A stretch of DNA of 64,000 nucleotides from Quillaja saponaria. Taxonomy: Eukaryota > Streptophyta > Magnoliopsida > Fabales > Quillajaceae. The stretch is from contig CM055608.1 in the NCBI GenBank assembly GCA_029379385.1, positions 33,711,048 through 33,775,047 of the forward strand, given 5' to 3'. Both the position numbers and the translations under genes were made by a program. The number at the start of each line of letters is the position of its first letter. Position 1 is the first letter of the stretch. The notes under the pieces are model-generated. The model was not told the DNA's origin, searched no databases, and was given only the letters and a program-made list of their open reading frames with translations. Shown here one piece after another: positions 35,117 through 45,379 of this stretch.

Positions 35117-36505
35117 CATTGCATAATGCTTCATTATCCTTGTTAAAGGAGTTCACATCATTCCACATTGCTAAGATTGCGTCATAATATTCACAACCAT
35201 GGCTGAACCTTTGGACCTGAAACTTTTTCTTGGGTGAAACGAACTACCAGAACTAGTCATTTCCTGCTTGCTTAAATCTCTCAACCATGGCACTCCAGCC
35301 AAATATTCCTATCTCCAAGGCTGCTGCATCGGGAAAGAATGATAATCGCATTTGGATAGGAAGGAATTGATCTTGTCCTGTATCTTTTCTTGTTCTTGTG
35401 AATTTCCACGTGGATAGTATGCTTGATTTGATATCTTGGGAAGGTCGTGCATTACTTCATGTTCAGATAAGGTATGTGGTCCAGAGATGGGTTGGTAACA
35501 AAATTGCATATGAGATGCATTTTGCAGGAATGTAATTTCAAAGCAAGAGATGCAGTCGAAATGATATGCATGCTTTATTTGGCAGATCTTGTAATATGTA
35601 TGCAGAACATTGCAATTCTTTCTATGAATGTTAGGGCGGTTGTTGCCCTTTCATTGTTTTACTGTCCTGTTTTATTCTGACAATAGAAAACAAGCTCTGG
35701 GAATTGATGTGCTTGCAAGCAAATTAGAAAATTGAGCCTTTGTGAAATATCACAAGACTCTTCGACCTCCTTCAGGATTTGCTTTGGCTACTTCTCCAAA
35801 TGTTGGTGAATAAAACTAAACCGACATATTTTATGAGCTCAACTTGTGATCTGTTTTAAACCATTCAAGGTTATTACAAATGATATTGTTTAGTATCTTT
35901 GTTACAATGAGATTGATATCAGTACCCCTTGTACTTGGTTCTTCGTCATGTTTGAAAACCTTTTTTTGGCACACACCATTTCCTTGAAGTTTGAGCAGTC
36001 CACCGTGCAGAATGTGGCATGGAGACAATCAGTCTTGTTGGACATGAGTAACGACCAGAAGTGAATATGGGTAACCACGGAAGTAGTCACTTTGCCTGGA
36101 TTGTGGAATCACAAAAGACGCTAATGTCAACAGCTGCGATTATTTTAAGTACTCGTTTTCTTCTCCAGAGGCCATTTCGGGTTAAACATTATGACCTTAA
36201 CCAAAATATAATTAATTGTGAGTTGGAAATCTCCATCTCTGTAACTACTTTCAATACAAAAAGTATCAATACAAAAACTAAATGTTCTTAGTTCTAACTT
36301 TAGACCATTTTGTCTTTAATTTATATGAATCTACCATTATTTATTTTGTATTTAAAAAATCAGGGTCATTACGTAAAACTTTATTTGGAAAACAGATCAT
36401 ATTCCATTTTGTAGGCAAGTGTCATAGTATATGCTTTTTCATAACAACAGTACACCTTTCATTGACCAAATCTCTGTGTACCTATGCCTTTGCCCTTGAT
36501 TGAAT
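35117..36505. other. Convergent intergenic region, no gene seen
   Basis: Lies between the 3' ends of the plus-strand membrane-protein gene and the minus-strand GRXS14 gene, so it should contain both 3' untranslated regions. Several short frames exist on both strands but none shows family-like content or splice-consistent continuation. Confidence 0.5.
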
Positions 36506-38472
36506 TTAGGAACACATTGACTTCTGCAGTACTTCCTGTAATTGCCCACTCTGATATGCCTCTGTAGCCAAACAATAAAAAAAAAAAAGTTTCTAAGAAA
36601 TGGTATCCATTTGATAGAATGTAAACTTCTGAGACTAGTTTCATATTTCTCTTGTGAACTTCATTAGGGGATCACCTAGAACTCATTTATTTGGCTCTAG
36701 CTAAATTTAATTACTGTCTGATGAACTTGTTAGCATTTCCATTCATGACATAAACCAAGTTCCGTAACTCCCCAAAATAAAAATTCACAACACATATTAA
36801 CTATCGTTGATTTCGGTGGAAAATCAGATCATTAAATTAGTACTTTCTTATAATATTTAGTTTCCTTTAAACTTTCGCATGTTCTCAGTTTAGGCAATAC
36901 GAATCAATTGATGATTGATGGAAAATCAAGTAAAACAACCAAAAAATGACACATTAAATTTAAATACACTAACATAACTAAATTCACTTACCAACAGTGA
37001 TGTCACAGCCACCAAAAAACTCCCCTTCGATGTAAAGTTGAGGAAAGGTTGGCCAGTTGGAATACTCCTTCAATCCTTGGCGTAATATTTCATTTTCCAG
37101 TATGTTTACTGTTTCAAAAGGTACATTAAGTGAATTCAATATTTGCACCGCCGTGTTTGAAAATCCACATTGTGGAAACTCTTTAGTTCCCTTCATGAAA
37201 AGAACCACCTTGTTTGAGGTAACAACCTTGTCCAATGTCGTCTTCAGCTGAGGATTTAATGCTGCAAAAACATACACCGCCACATACACAGGTTGAGAGG
37301 GAGAGAGAGTCCAGGACTAACCACAAATATTGATGTATACACGCCCAATGAAAAATGTAAGTGTAAGGAAATCAAGTATCCATTAAGTTTAACTTCCTGA
37401 AAGAAATTAGAAATGTCATGGACTCACAGTAAACAAAATCAAGGGAGCATAATAGCTTCAACCCAACTAACAAAGGAGCAATAAGATTTTTAAAATAGAG
37501 TCAAGTTAGCAAGAACCTAATAAACAATTTTTGTGTCGGTTAAAAGAGTTCCCTTCTACCTGCCTAAAAAGTTGAGTAGAAAAACTGTACCATGCCTATA
37601 ACGTAAACGAAAGTGAACAAAGCAGACTGAAATCCTTCAGAACATGACAATTATCATAAAAATAAATAAATAAATAATCATCTAACACTGGATAGTAGAG
37701 TACCATTTCAGGAAACATATTTGAATTTTGAATTGTCCATTTTAACACCATCCTATTTGTTGACAAGTGTAGGGATTCTCCAATTTCAAAAATCCAAATC
37801 TGAATTTTGGCAATAAAGAATAAAAAATTCATAAAAAAGCAAGGAAATTCAGTGTTACACAAAGAATTTAATATTTTTCACCATATGCTCAACCTAACAA
37901 GAGTTTACCAGTTCAAAGAAAAAAAAAGGTCTTATTAACTTATGTTCTATCATAATTATCATCAAAATGTATGGAAATGAGACACAAAACAGTAGTATTA
38001 GAGGAACCTATAATTTTTATTTTTGCTATCTTACTTACCTAATTCCCTCGTATGAAATATCTTTCTAATCTCATAGGCTCAAACAAGATCATACTAATAT
38101 CATACTACTCAGAATCTAGTATGTTAATAAATATAATTCTGATAAGAAATCCAATAATTAATCTAAATTCGCAATTATACAATAACAGCTATAAGCAGAA
38201 TTTGAATAAAATAAATAAATTAAAAGACGGGGATTTGATCTACCAGAGAAGCAACGAACGGAGGAAGTCGTACTCCGCTTGGGTCTGGCTCCGAACAGGA
38301 GTTTATGGGCGACACTGAAAATACGGGAGGATTGGGGTTGCAAAGTAGGGAAAGAGAGGACTTTGAGAGAGCAGGATGTTTTGCCTACCCCATAAACGTA
38401 GGAAGGCGAAGAAGAAGAAGATGAAGATGATGCAATTGCCATGGGCTGGAAGGCTTTGACGGACAAAGACAT
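36506..38472 (-). CDS. GRXS14: Monothiol glutaredoxin S14, chloroplastic, 184 aa
   Basis: A CGFS-type plastid glutaredoxin that binds a [2Fe-2S] cluster with glutathione and delivers it to stromal acceptors. Three exons: 38472-38244, 37261-36992 and 36561-36506. Exon 1 encodes a Ser-rich, acid-free transit peptide of about 75 residues (MSLSVKAFQPMAIASSSSS...) ending around VRCFS. Exon 2 holds the glutaredoxin fold: VVLFMKGTKEFPQCGFSNTA with the active-site Cys108-Gly-Phe-Ser, WPTFPQLYI with the cis-proline, and GGCDI for glutathione binding. Exon 3 is only 56 nt and supplies the terminal helix EAYQSGQLQEVLQKSMCS. The exon 2 donor leaves one base (G) that completes GAG with the exon 3 acceptor, confirming the join. 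Length matches the family. Confidence 0.94.
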
Positions 38473-39138
38473 CTTTGCTCAACGACCTCCGACCCCTCTG
38501 CTCTGTTTTCAATTATGACGCACCTTCCCCTGAGCTTGAAGAGAAATGGAAAATAGACGGAGACAGAGCCGCAAAATGATTGCCCTTATTTCTGTAAGCC
38601 CAATTCTGTTCTTATGGGCCTAATACATACGATAATAAAATAGATATAAAGGTTAAATTACACTCTCAATCATTGTGGTTTGTTTTTTTAATTACATCAC
38701 TTAGTTTTTTTTTTTTTTTTTTTTTAATTGAATCATTTTAATTTCAATTGTATCTAACACTTTCATTTTTATTAAAAAAATTTCTTGACTTCGTACAAAA
38801 TTCTTGTACTTTTGTAAAAATTTATATTTGAAAATATTAAAATTATTATTTTATTTTATTGTTTGGTTGTTTATAAACATATATGTGAGATTTTTGAAAC
38901 TCAATTTAAATTAAAATGAGATCACAATAAAATTACACGGTGAATTTTATAATACTCAAACTCTCTTTGTTAGATATTAAATACCCCAATCTAAATTTAA
39001 GGGGTAATGACACTTCAGTAGTGTGTCTGTTTGACCTGTTAAAGAAACCTGCCAATAAACTTCTGTATTTATGTTTTTCACCCACAATCTTGTTAAATGC
39101 TTTCACTTTCATCCTTTTCCCCCCTTCTCTCTTTTTCA
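38473..39138. other. GRXS14 promoter and repeat-like spacer
   Basis: The first 150 bases are the GRXS14 leader and promoter (minus strand). From about 38650 the text changes to an AT-rich tract beginning GGTTAAATTACACTCTCAAT with a 23-nt T run, a style common in degraded non-autonomous transposons, but I could not define both ends. Confidence 0.4.
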
Positions 39139-39300
39139 ATGAATGATATTAAGCCCGTTGATGTTCCTCGAGTTCTTGAGAGATACCCAGAAGTGCTGAA
39201 TTTAAACTGGAAGGGGACCATGAGCACATCAGCAGCTTATTTGGTTGGAATTAGAGTCGCAAGAAGAGAAATTGGAGGCGTTTTAACTAGATACCCAATT
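39139..39300 (+). pseudogene. mTERF-family gene fragment
   Basis: About 54 codons read NDIKPVDVPRVLERYPEVLN, then a segment with GTMSTSAAYLVGIRVARREI and GGVLTRYPI. These are two adjacent mTERF helical repeats, as found in plastid or mitochondrial mTERF proteins that act in organelle gene expression. Nothing before or after continues the protein, there is no transit peptide, and the frame stops at 39307, so this is a detached fragment rather than a working gene. The next 600 bases (39311-39905) hold no recognisable coding sequence. Confidence 0.8.
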
Positions 39301-41219
39301 ACGAGTTAGTTCTATTTTTGCAAATAGTATGAGTTATAGGAATTGTTTTTTAATATGTAGTTCTAAGAAATAAGATGCAGTATAAGTGCAAATTCTATAG
39401 TTCTTGAAATTTTTCTCATTGATGTCATGCTTTTCACCAAATGACTGGAACACTGTAGGTGTTTCATTATTGAAAGTGGCATTTCCTGCTATGATTTGTT
39501 ATTGAGTTGTTATGTAGATCCATGTTGTTGCCTTGTCTGGTCAAAAGGCTCCTGAAATTATATGCGTGTGCTCATACTCATTTGCATACTTATAGCTTTG
39601 CATATTCAGGACTTGTTTTTCCCTTGAAACTGCTGAGTTACAAGTTATTAACATAGTAATAACCTGCTGGGTGCATTAGTTTGCATTTCGTCTCATTTCA
39701 AGCAACTTAATAATTACGTCTGCTCAAGTAATGTTCTAATTTATAAACCTACTTCTCCTGTTTTGATTATTATAAATGTGTGCAATAGCTTCATGCAGAT
39801 GAAGTTGCTTGTGCATGTTTTTGATTGAGCTTGGTGCAAGTTTTGTGGTTCAAGAGAAGCCAATAGACACAGTGCAGTACATTAAGATTGGTCAGATATT
39901 TAGAAATGCTGCTTGGAAGCTCCTTTGTACCTAGTCCTGGAGCCATTCCTCTCTTCTCATTCTGCACCCGGTATCCGTTTTTACGTGTTTGTTGGGATAG
40001 TTGCCGCGCTTTCAGTCCAGTTGTTCGTTGCCATACTTCCTTCATCATAAAACCTGTACTGAACAGAATTTCTGTTAGTGGCTTCTCCTTGAATAGAACA
40101 GCTTATATGAGCACTTCAGCTTTTCCTGCTTCATTGTCGATTCATGAATCTTCCACGTCATCTGCTAGTAAAGTTTCTAATAAATCAAAGAAGAAAGCTC
40201 GCCAAGAATCGCCTGAGGCACTTCTCAGGCATAAGCTAAATATGTGATCAAAGAATGGGAATATTGTTGAAGCACTTCGACTTTATGACGAGGCACGAAA
40301 AGATGAAGTTCCTCTGAATCAGCACATCTACAATGTATTGCTCTATCTTTGTTCTTCTTCCCAATCTCTAGTACAACTGTCTAGGGATGTACGTGATGCC
40401 CATGTCTTGAATTTAGGTCTAAAAAGGGGTTTTGAGATTTTCCAGCAGATGATCAATGAGAAAGTTTCTCCAAATGAAGCTACATTTACTAGTGCAGCGA
40501 GGCTTGCTATTGCAAAGGAAGACCCAGAAATGGCTTTTGAGTTAGTGAAGCAAATGAAACGTTTTGATATTCCACCCAAGTTGAGATCTTATGGACCAGC
40601 CCTGTTTGGCTTTTGTAAGAAGGGGGAAGCAGATAAAGCTTATGATGTTGACACCCCACATGGTTTCATCAGGGGTTGTTGCCGAGGAGCCTGAGCTTTC
40701 TGCTCTTCTGAAAGTTAGTTATGATTCAAAGAAGGCAGACAAGGTCTACGAGATGTTGCACCGATTGCGCATGACAGTGAGGTAGGTGTCAGAATCAACT
40801 GTTGACATTATTGAGGACTGTTTCAGATCTGAAAATGCAGCAAAAATTGGGGAAGAGAACTGGAACATTGACTAGGTAAGGGAAGGAATTGCTAGTGGAG
40901 GTGGAGGGTGGCATGGAAAAGGGTGTCTTGGAAGTGGGAGATGGAAGGTGTCGAAGACTCAGATGGATGAGACTGGCTTGTGCTGTTCATGTGGTGAGAA
41001 GCTTGTTAGCATTGATATTGACCCGAAAGAGACTGAATTTTGCTACTTCATTGACTAGATTGGTTTGCCAAAGAGAGGTTAAGGCTGATTTTAATCAGTT
41101 CCAGGCAGACACTTTCTTGCTTGCTTGGTCTGGGAATGGAAAAATGTGTTTGCTTCTGCAGACTTGAGATTTATGTTGTGTATCACTAATCAAATGTTTT
41201 GAAACTTGCTATTCCTTTT

Positions 41220-41500
41220 GTCAGCAAGCCTGCAAACAAAATCTAAAATACAAAGCTTTGATCTAAGAACAGAGGAATAATGTTGGGAATAGCATCTGAA
41301 AGGAAGCTTATTTCTATCATCACATTTAAGTAGGATGAAATCAACCATAATATTTTGAATAATGTTGTCAGCATGCCTGCAAACAAAATCTAAAATACAA
41401 AGCTTTGATCTAAGAACAGAGGAATAATGTTGGGAATAGCATCTGAAAGGAAGCTTATTTCTATCATCACATTTAAGTAGGATGAAATCAACCATAATTT
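41220..41500. repeat. 147-bp tandem duplication inside the PRORP pseudogene
   Basis: A unit beginning GTCAGCA(A/T)GCCTGCAAACAA starts at 41220 and again at 41367 and is near-identical for about 130 bases, through GGATGAAATCAACCATAAT. The high identity suggests a recent duplication. Both copies lie between PRORP exons and carry no PRORP coding sequence. Confidence 0.88.
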
Positions 41501-43009
41501 ACTTTAAGACTCAAAGAAAAATGTGAATGTTTGATGTTCAGCAACAAACAATAGAATCTCTGATATAAACAATGAAACATTATTCGATTGATATAAACCT
41601 TGGATTCTCATAAAACACTCTATATAAAACTGCATACTTCGTTGGGGCCCATCTCGTCAGTTTGGCTTGGAACTAATGTTCTTCATTTATCAATATTAAC
41701 TGTTGAGAAATTTGTTAAACTGTTCAAATTTGTGGAACTTTATGATAAGACAGCATTAATCGAATGATAAACCAGGAAATAATGACGGCGTTGCTTGTGT
41801 TAACTTGTATAGTTTCCATCCTTATCAATGTCACTGAAATGCAGCATGAACTTTTTTGATGAAAATTACATTACAACTTACAAGTACCTTTGAATCTCAT
41901 TTTATCTTAGTTTTAGAAGCTTAAGGCAAAAAGATGCACGATTATAGCAAAAGAGATTTTATAAAAATTGTAGGTGTTATTTTCATGATTTCCAACTATT
42001 ATGGGCATTGTTCTTAGTGTTGTTGACAAGACCCAGCCCCCAATATAACAATACAGAGAAAAATTTCCCATTTTTGTTGTGGGCAACTAGGTGATGCTTT
42101 TACTTTTTGGATTAGAAGCTATGCTTTACCTTCGTATGTGATGTGTAAAATAGTTGCCATTCCTAACTGATTTAGAAGGTGAACTTCTTCAGGAGTGGCT
42201 TCAACAGCAGGGTTCTTTTGTCGATGGTGCCAATGTAGGCCTTGTCAACCAACATAATTTCAGCTTTTTCCAGGTGAATGTGAAGTTGATTATTAACTCT
42301 TTATGACAGTATTTTTGCAATTATCAAGGCATCATATGGAAATTATTCTACTTATAAAAAAAATTTGGAAATTATTCCTCTTGTTATTAGCTATTAACTG
42401 CTGTAAAACAGTTGCGTCAAATGAATCCTTCGAAGAGATTGCCACTTATAATTTTGCACCGAGGTTGTGTAACTGGTGGTCCTGCTCTGAATCCCAATAG
42501 CAAGAAGCAGTTAGAGGGTTGGGAAAAAGCTGGTGCTCTATCTTCTACTCCTCATGGTTCAAATGATGACCGGTCATGCTGTGGTTGATAAATGTTTGTC
42601 TCAATGAGTTCTATATATATTGCTAGTTTCATATTAATGTCCGAGTGCTCTTATTATGGTGTCTAAGTCTTATGCATGTTAAAACCTCTATTATTTAAAC
42701 AATGAAACTCATCATTGACTATTTCATAAATAACTTTTATTGTTTATAAGAATTCTTCTGTAAAACTGTTCTATTTTATCATGAGTTGGACCATTCACAT
42801 GCGCCAAAATTTATTCTTGTGTTACTACAGGTACTGGCTATATGCTGCTGTTAGTTGTGAATACTTACTGGTGACTAATGATGAGATGAGGGATCACTTG
42901 TTCCAACTGTTGGGTACTAACTTTTTCCCAAGATGGAAGGAAAAGGATCAGGTATGTGCAAACTATCAAAGATTCTTAAATACGATCTCATAAAATGCAG
43001 CAAATGTTG

Positions 43010-43310
43010 GCCTTTTTTTTTATAAGTAATGTTTTTAATTTTTATTAAAGAAAAAGTAGAGACACACAACCCACCGAAAATAAGAAGAAAAATAAACTTC
43101 AAATTACAACTCAAACCATCTGAGAAATTTAAGAAAGACCCAATATAATGGAAAGAAGGTTGAATAGACATCCATTGTAACCACATAATTAAAAATGTTT
43201 TCTTCAGCTTCTCTAGTGACACCTCCTCATTATTGAAGATGCAATTGTTTCTCTCAAGCCAAATATCCCCCATCAAACAAAAAAAATATGATTTAAAATT
43301 GTTCCACGTT
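43010..43310 (-). mobile_element. LINE 3'-end fragment (reverse-transcriptase zinc-binding region)
   Basis: Read on the minus strand, this encodes WNNFKSYFFCLMGDIWLERN followed by NCIFNNEEVSLEKLKKTFLI and MWLQWM, the end of the zf-RVT region of plant non-LTR retrotransposons (the IWLERN(N)xIF motif). The minus-strand end at about 43010 is A-rich (ACATTACTTATAAAAAAAA), as for a LINE tail. It is 5'-truncated and inserted in the intron between two PRORP pseudogene exons, opposite in orientation. Confidence 0.7.
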
Positions 43311-43487
43311 GTTCGGGTGTTGATTTAATTAATAACCATATGTAATGATTAAATATGATACATCTTTGTTGATTTGCAGGTTTGGTTATCAGTTAGTTTC
43401 AAGATGTGGACCTTCTCTCCACGTGCCTCCCCCTTATTCAATAGTTATTCAGGTGTGATAAGCCAACAGTTTGGTAATCGATTGGCT

Positions 43488-43680
43488 ACAATGGTGGCGT
43501 AGTAGTTAAGCACTCATCCTCCTTGCTCTCAATTCTGCGATTTGAACCCCACTAGTGTTCTCTCAGACTCGAGGCCCTAGGCCCCTCCTGTCCGGTTCCC
43601 CTATAGAATCAGTACTCGGGTTTTACTTCCTCAACTTCTTACCCTTTCTTTTTCTCATCATGAGAGAAAAAAAATAAAAT
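43488..43680 (+). mobile_element. tRNA-derived SINE
   Basis: TGGCGTAGTAGTTAAGCA (43495-43512) fits an RNA polymerase III box A, and GCGATTTGAACCCC (43537-43550) fits a diverged box B at the usual spacing. The region after box B is C-rich and unrelated to tRNA, followed by a T-rich tail and an A-rich end. It is not a functional tRNA: the arms do not form a cloverleaf. It sits in the last intron of the PRORP pseudogene. Confidence 0.65.
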
Positions 43681-43885
43681 AAAGAAGTAAAATGGAAGAA
43701 TAGAATGTGGGAAGTGAACCTTTGCCTCTTAATTTATGTGTTTTTGCACATGGGTGCTTCACAATTTTAAAAGTTTCAAAATGCAGGAATCGGCCAATGG
43801 TAATTGGCATGTGCCAACAGTTACAAGTGATGACGTTGGGATTTGCAGGCAGTGTTTGTGTGCCACCAGATACAGGAATACATAA

Positions 43886-45379
43886 AAAAATTTATAAAGT
43901 CTATCACCTTTATGTCAATGGTGTGTTTGGTTGATGGTGGTTAAATCATATCTCTTCCGTTAGTGTTGATGGTGTCCGCAAGACACTGACGCACTTGCAC
44001 GGTTGCACCATGAGGCACATGACACCTGCTCATCAGGACATCTCAACAAAGTAAGTATGCTTTCTGTCTTCATTGGCTGCTTTCAACTTCCTAGTGTAAG
44101 TGGAAGTCGTGGATGTGATTATTAAGTTCAACCTCTTATTCTCAGCTATCCCACAGCACAGTTTCCATCTGCAGTTGATGGTTCAATTGATCTTTGAAGT
44201 TGAGATGCAGTTGACATAGACGGAAAACGAGTTTTGGTGCTAAGTTGTTCGTCCCAAAAGTAGTTAACATTGCAGGTAAATTTTAGTAGACTGCATAAGT
44301 GATGTTAGGCCGAGTTGCAAATTATCATCTTAAATTTTTTTCGTAACAGAACCGTTTACCTTCTGAGTGATGGTTTTAGTGTTTGTCCCTTCTCATATTT
44401 ATGTCATACAAACAACTTCGCACTTTGAGAAAAAAAAATAAAATAAAATTGCTGGACAACACCAGTCTTCTTTAAGAAATGCTGCCAAATTTGAATAGTC
44501 TAATTACCATTGTTTTATTCCTTATTTTATGGTAGAGAGACCATCAATTGGCTATTTATTTCTCTTTCAACTGCTTATTTAGTATTCTTGTCAGCTTAAT
44601 CAATTGCTTATTTAATATTCAAACACAATTACAAACTATAAGATTAAAACTAATTGTTCTATTGAATAAGCCAGGACTGGTAATTGCGAGAAATCATCCT
44701 ATATTCTTGTCAGGATTGTTCAGAGATTCATGAGCATCCCAATGAACTTATGATTTGAGCCAAGACCCTTGTGGTCTAGTGACACCTAACATTTCCAGCT
44801 ATTAGAGGTCCAAAATTGACTCTCCTAAAAGCCTATTCGGGAAATCCCCCTTCCCCCTCTCCAAGAAAAAGAAAAAAAAAATTGATCCTACAAATGTTAG
44901 AGACTGCACACAGCTCAGATGATACATTGATTCTTAAATCTTTACCAAGGATACAGTCAAAAACTAAAAGAAAATCCTACCTACGTTGTTAAAGATTCAC
45001 TTGGAACACTGGCAGTGCTTTAGGTGGGAAGTGAAGCAGCCCTTGAAAATACCTTGCAATGCAAATCTGCAGGTGCAATCATAAGAACGTGGATCTTATG
45101 TATACTTGTATAACTGAAAATACGGGTAGTTGTGCAGTAGCTGGATTCGAGCACTTCAACATAAAGAAAAATGACAAACTTCCATGTTGATGTCTCTTAA
45201 ATTGAGAAACCATAGGATACAAAAGAATAATATTACAAATGAAGTATGCCAAAATAAGTGCCATTGCAACTCAAATTGACATGGAGTCTTGTAATTTTAA
45301 CAGACTACTGAAAGAAAAAGAAAATAATGTACAACTTCCATAGAAACACTGGTTCCTTCTTCTAGTTTCTCCATGTAGC
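43886..45379. other. Intergenic, downstream of the PRORP pseudogene
   Basis: Contains no recognisable gene. It includes the second SINE and, at its right end, the presumed 3' untranslated region of the minus-strand SCY1-like gene, whose stop codon is at 45380-45382. Confidence 0.5.
44762..44883 (+). mobile_element. Second tRNA-derived SINE, short form
   Basis: TGGTCTAGTGACACC (44772-44786) resembles box A, and AGGTCCAAAATTGAC (about 44806-44820) a diverged box B. The element ends in a C-rich stretch and AAGAAAAAGAAAAAAAAAA. It differs from the SINE at 43488, so the two belong to different families or subfamilies. Confidence 0.55.

Larger units (their letters stand above)
39906..43885 (+). 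pseudogene. Broken copy of proteinaceous RNase P (PRORP1-like)
   Basis: PRORPs are organellar or nuclear single-protein enzymes that cut 5' leaders from pre-tRNAs. This copy keeps the order of the family: a presequence (MLLGSSFVPSPGAIPLFSFC), SPEALLRHKLNM, PPR repeats (NQHIYNVLLYLCSSSQS, RGFEIFQQMINEKVSPNEAT, FELVKQMKRFDIPPKLRSYG), zinc-site remnants (CCSCGEKL), the NYN nuclease (FVDGANVGLVNQHNFSFFQ, YLLVTNDEMRDHLFQLLGTN) and the end SANGNWHVPTVTSDD. It is broken by in-frame stops TGA 40245-40247, TAG 40783-40785 and TAG 40873-40875, by indels (near 40650, 41090 and 43400) and by insertions. Introns are retained, with donor GTATGTG after 42951 and an acceptor before 43381, so it arose by DNA duplication, not retroposition. 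The catalytic Asp residues survive. Confidence 0.88.

Noticed and set aside
38940..39146. Small paired frames on both strands before the mTERF fragment
   Set aside because: No similarity to the mTERF family continues there and composition is that of AT-rich spacer.
40338..41167. Several short genes in the PRORP region
   Set aside because: They are pieces of one broken PRORP reading frame in different phases.
41190..41495. A 101-residue frame with an internally repeated peptide
   Set aside because: It is the minus-strand reading of the 147-bp tandem DNA duplication, not a repeat protein.
43495..43565. Possible tRNA gene
   Set aside because: Pol III box A and a diverged box B are present, but no acceptor or anticodon stem can be folded; a SINE head fits better.
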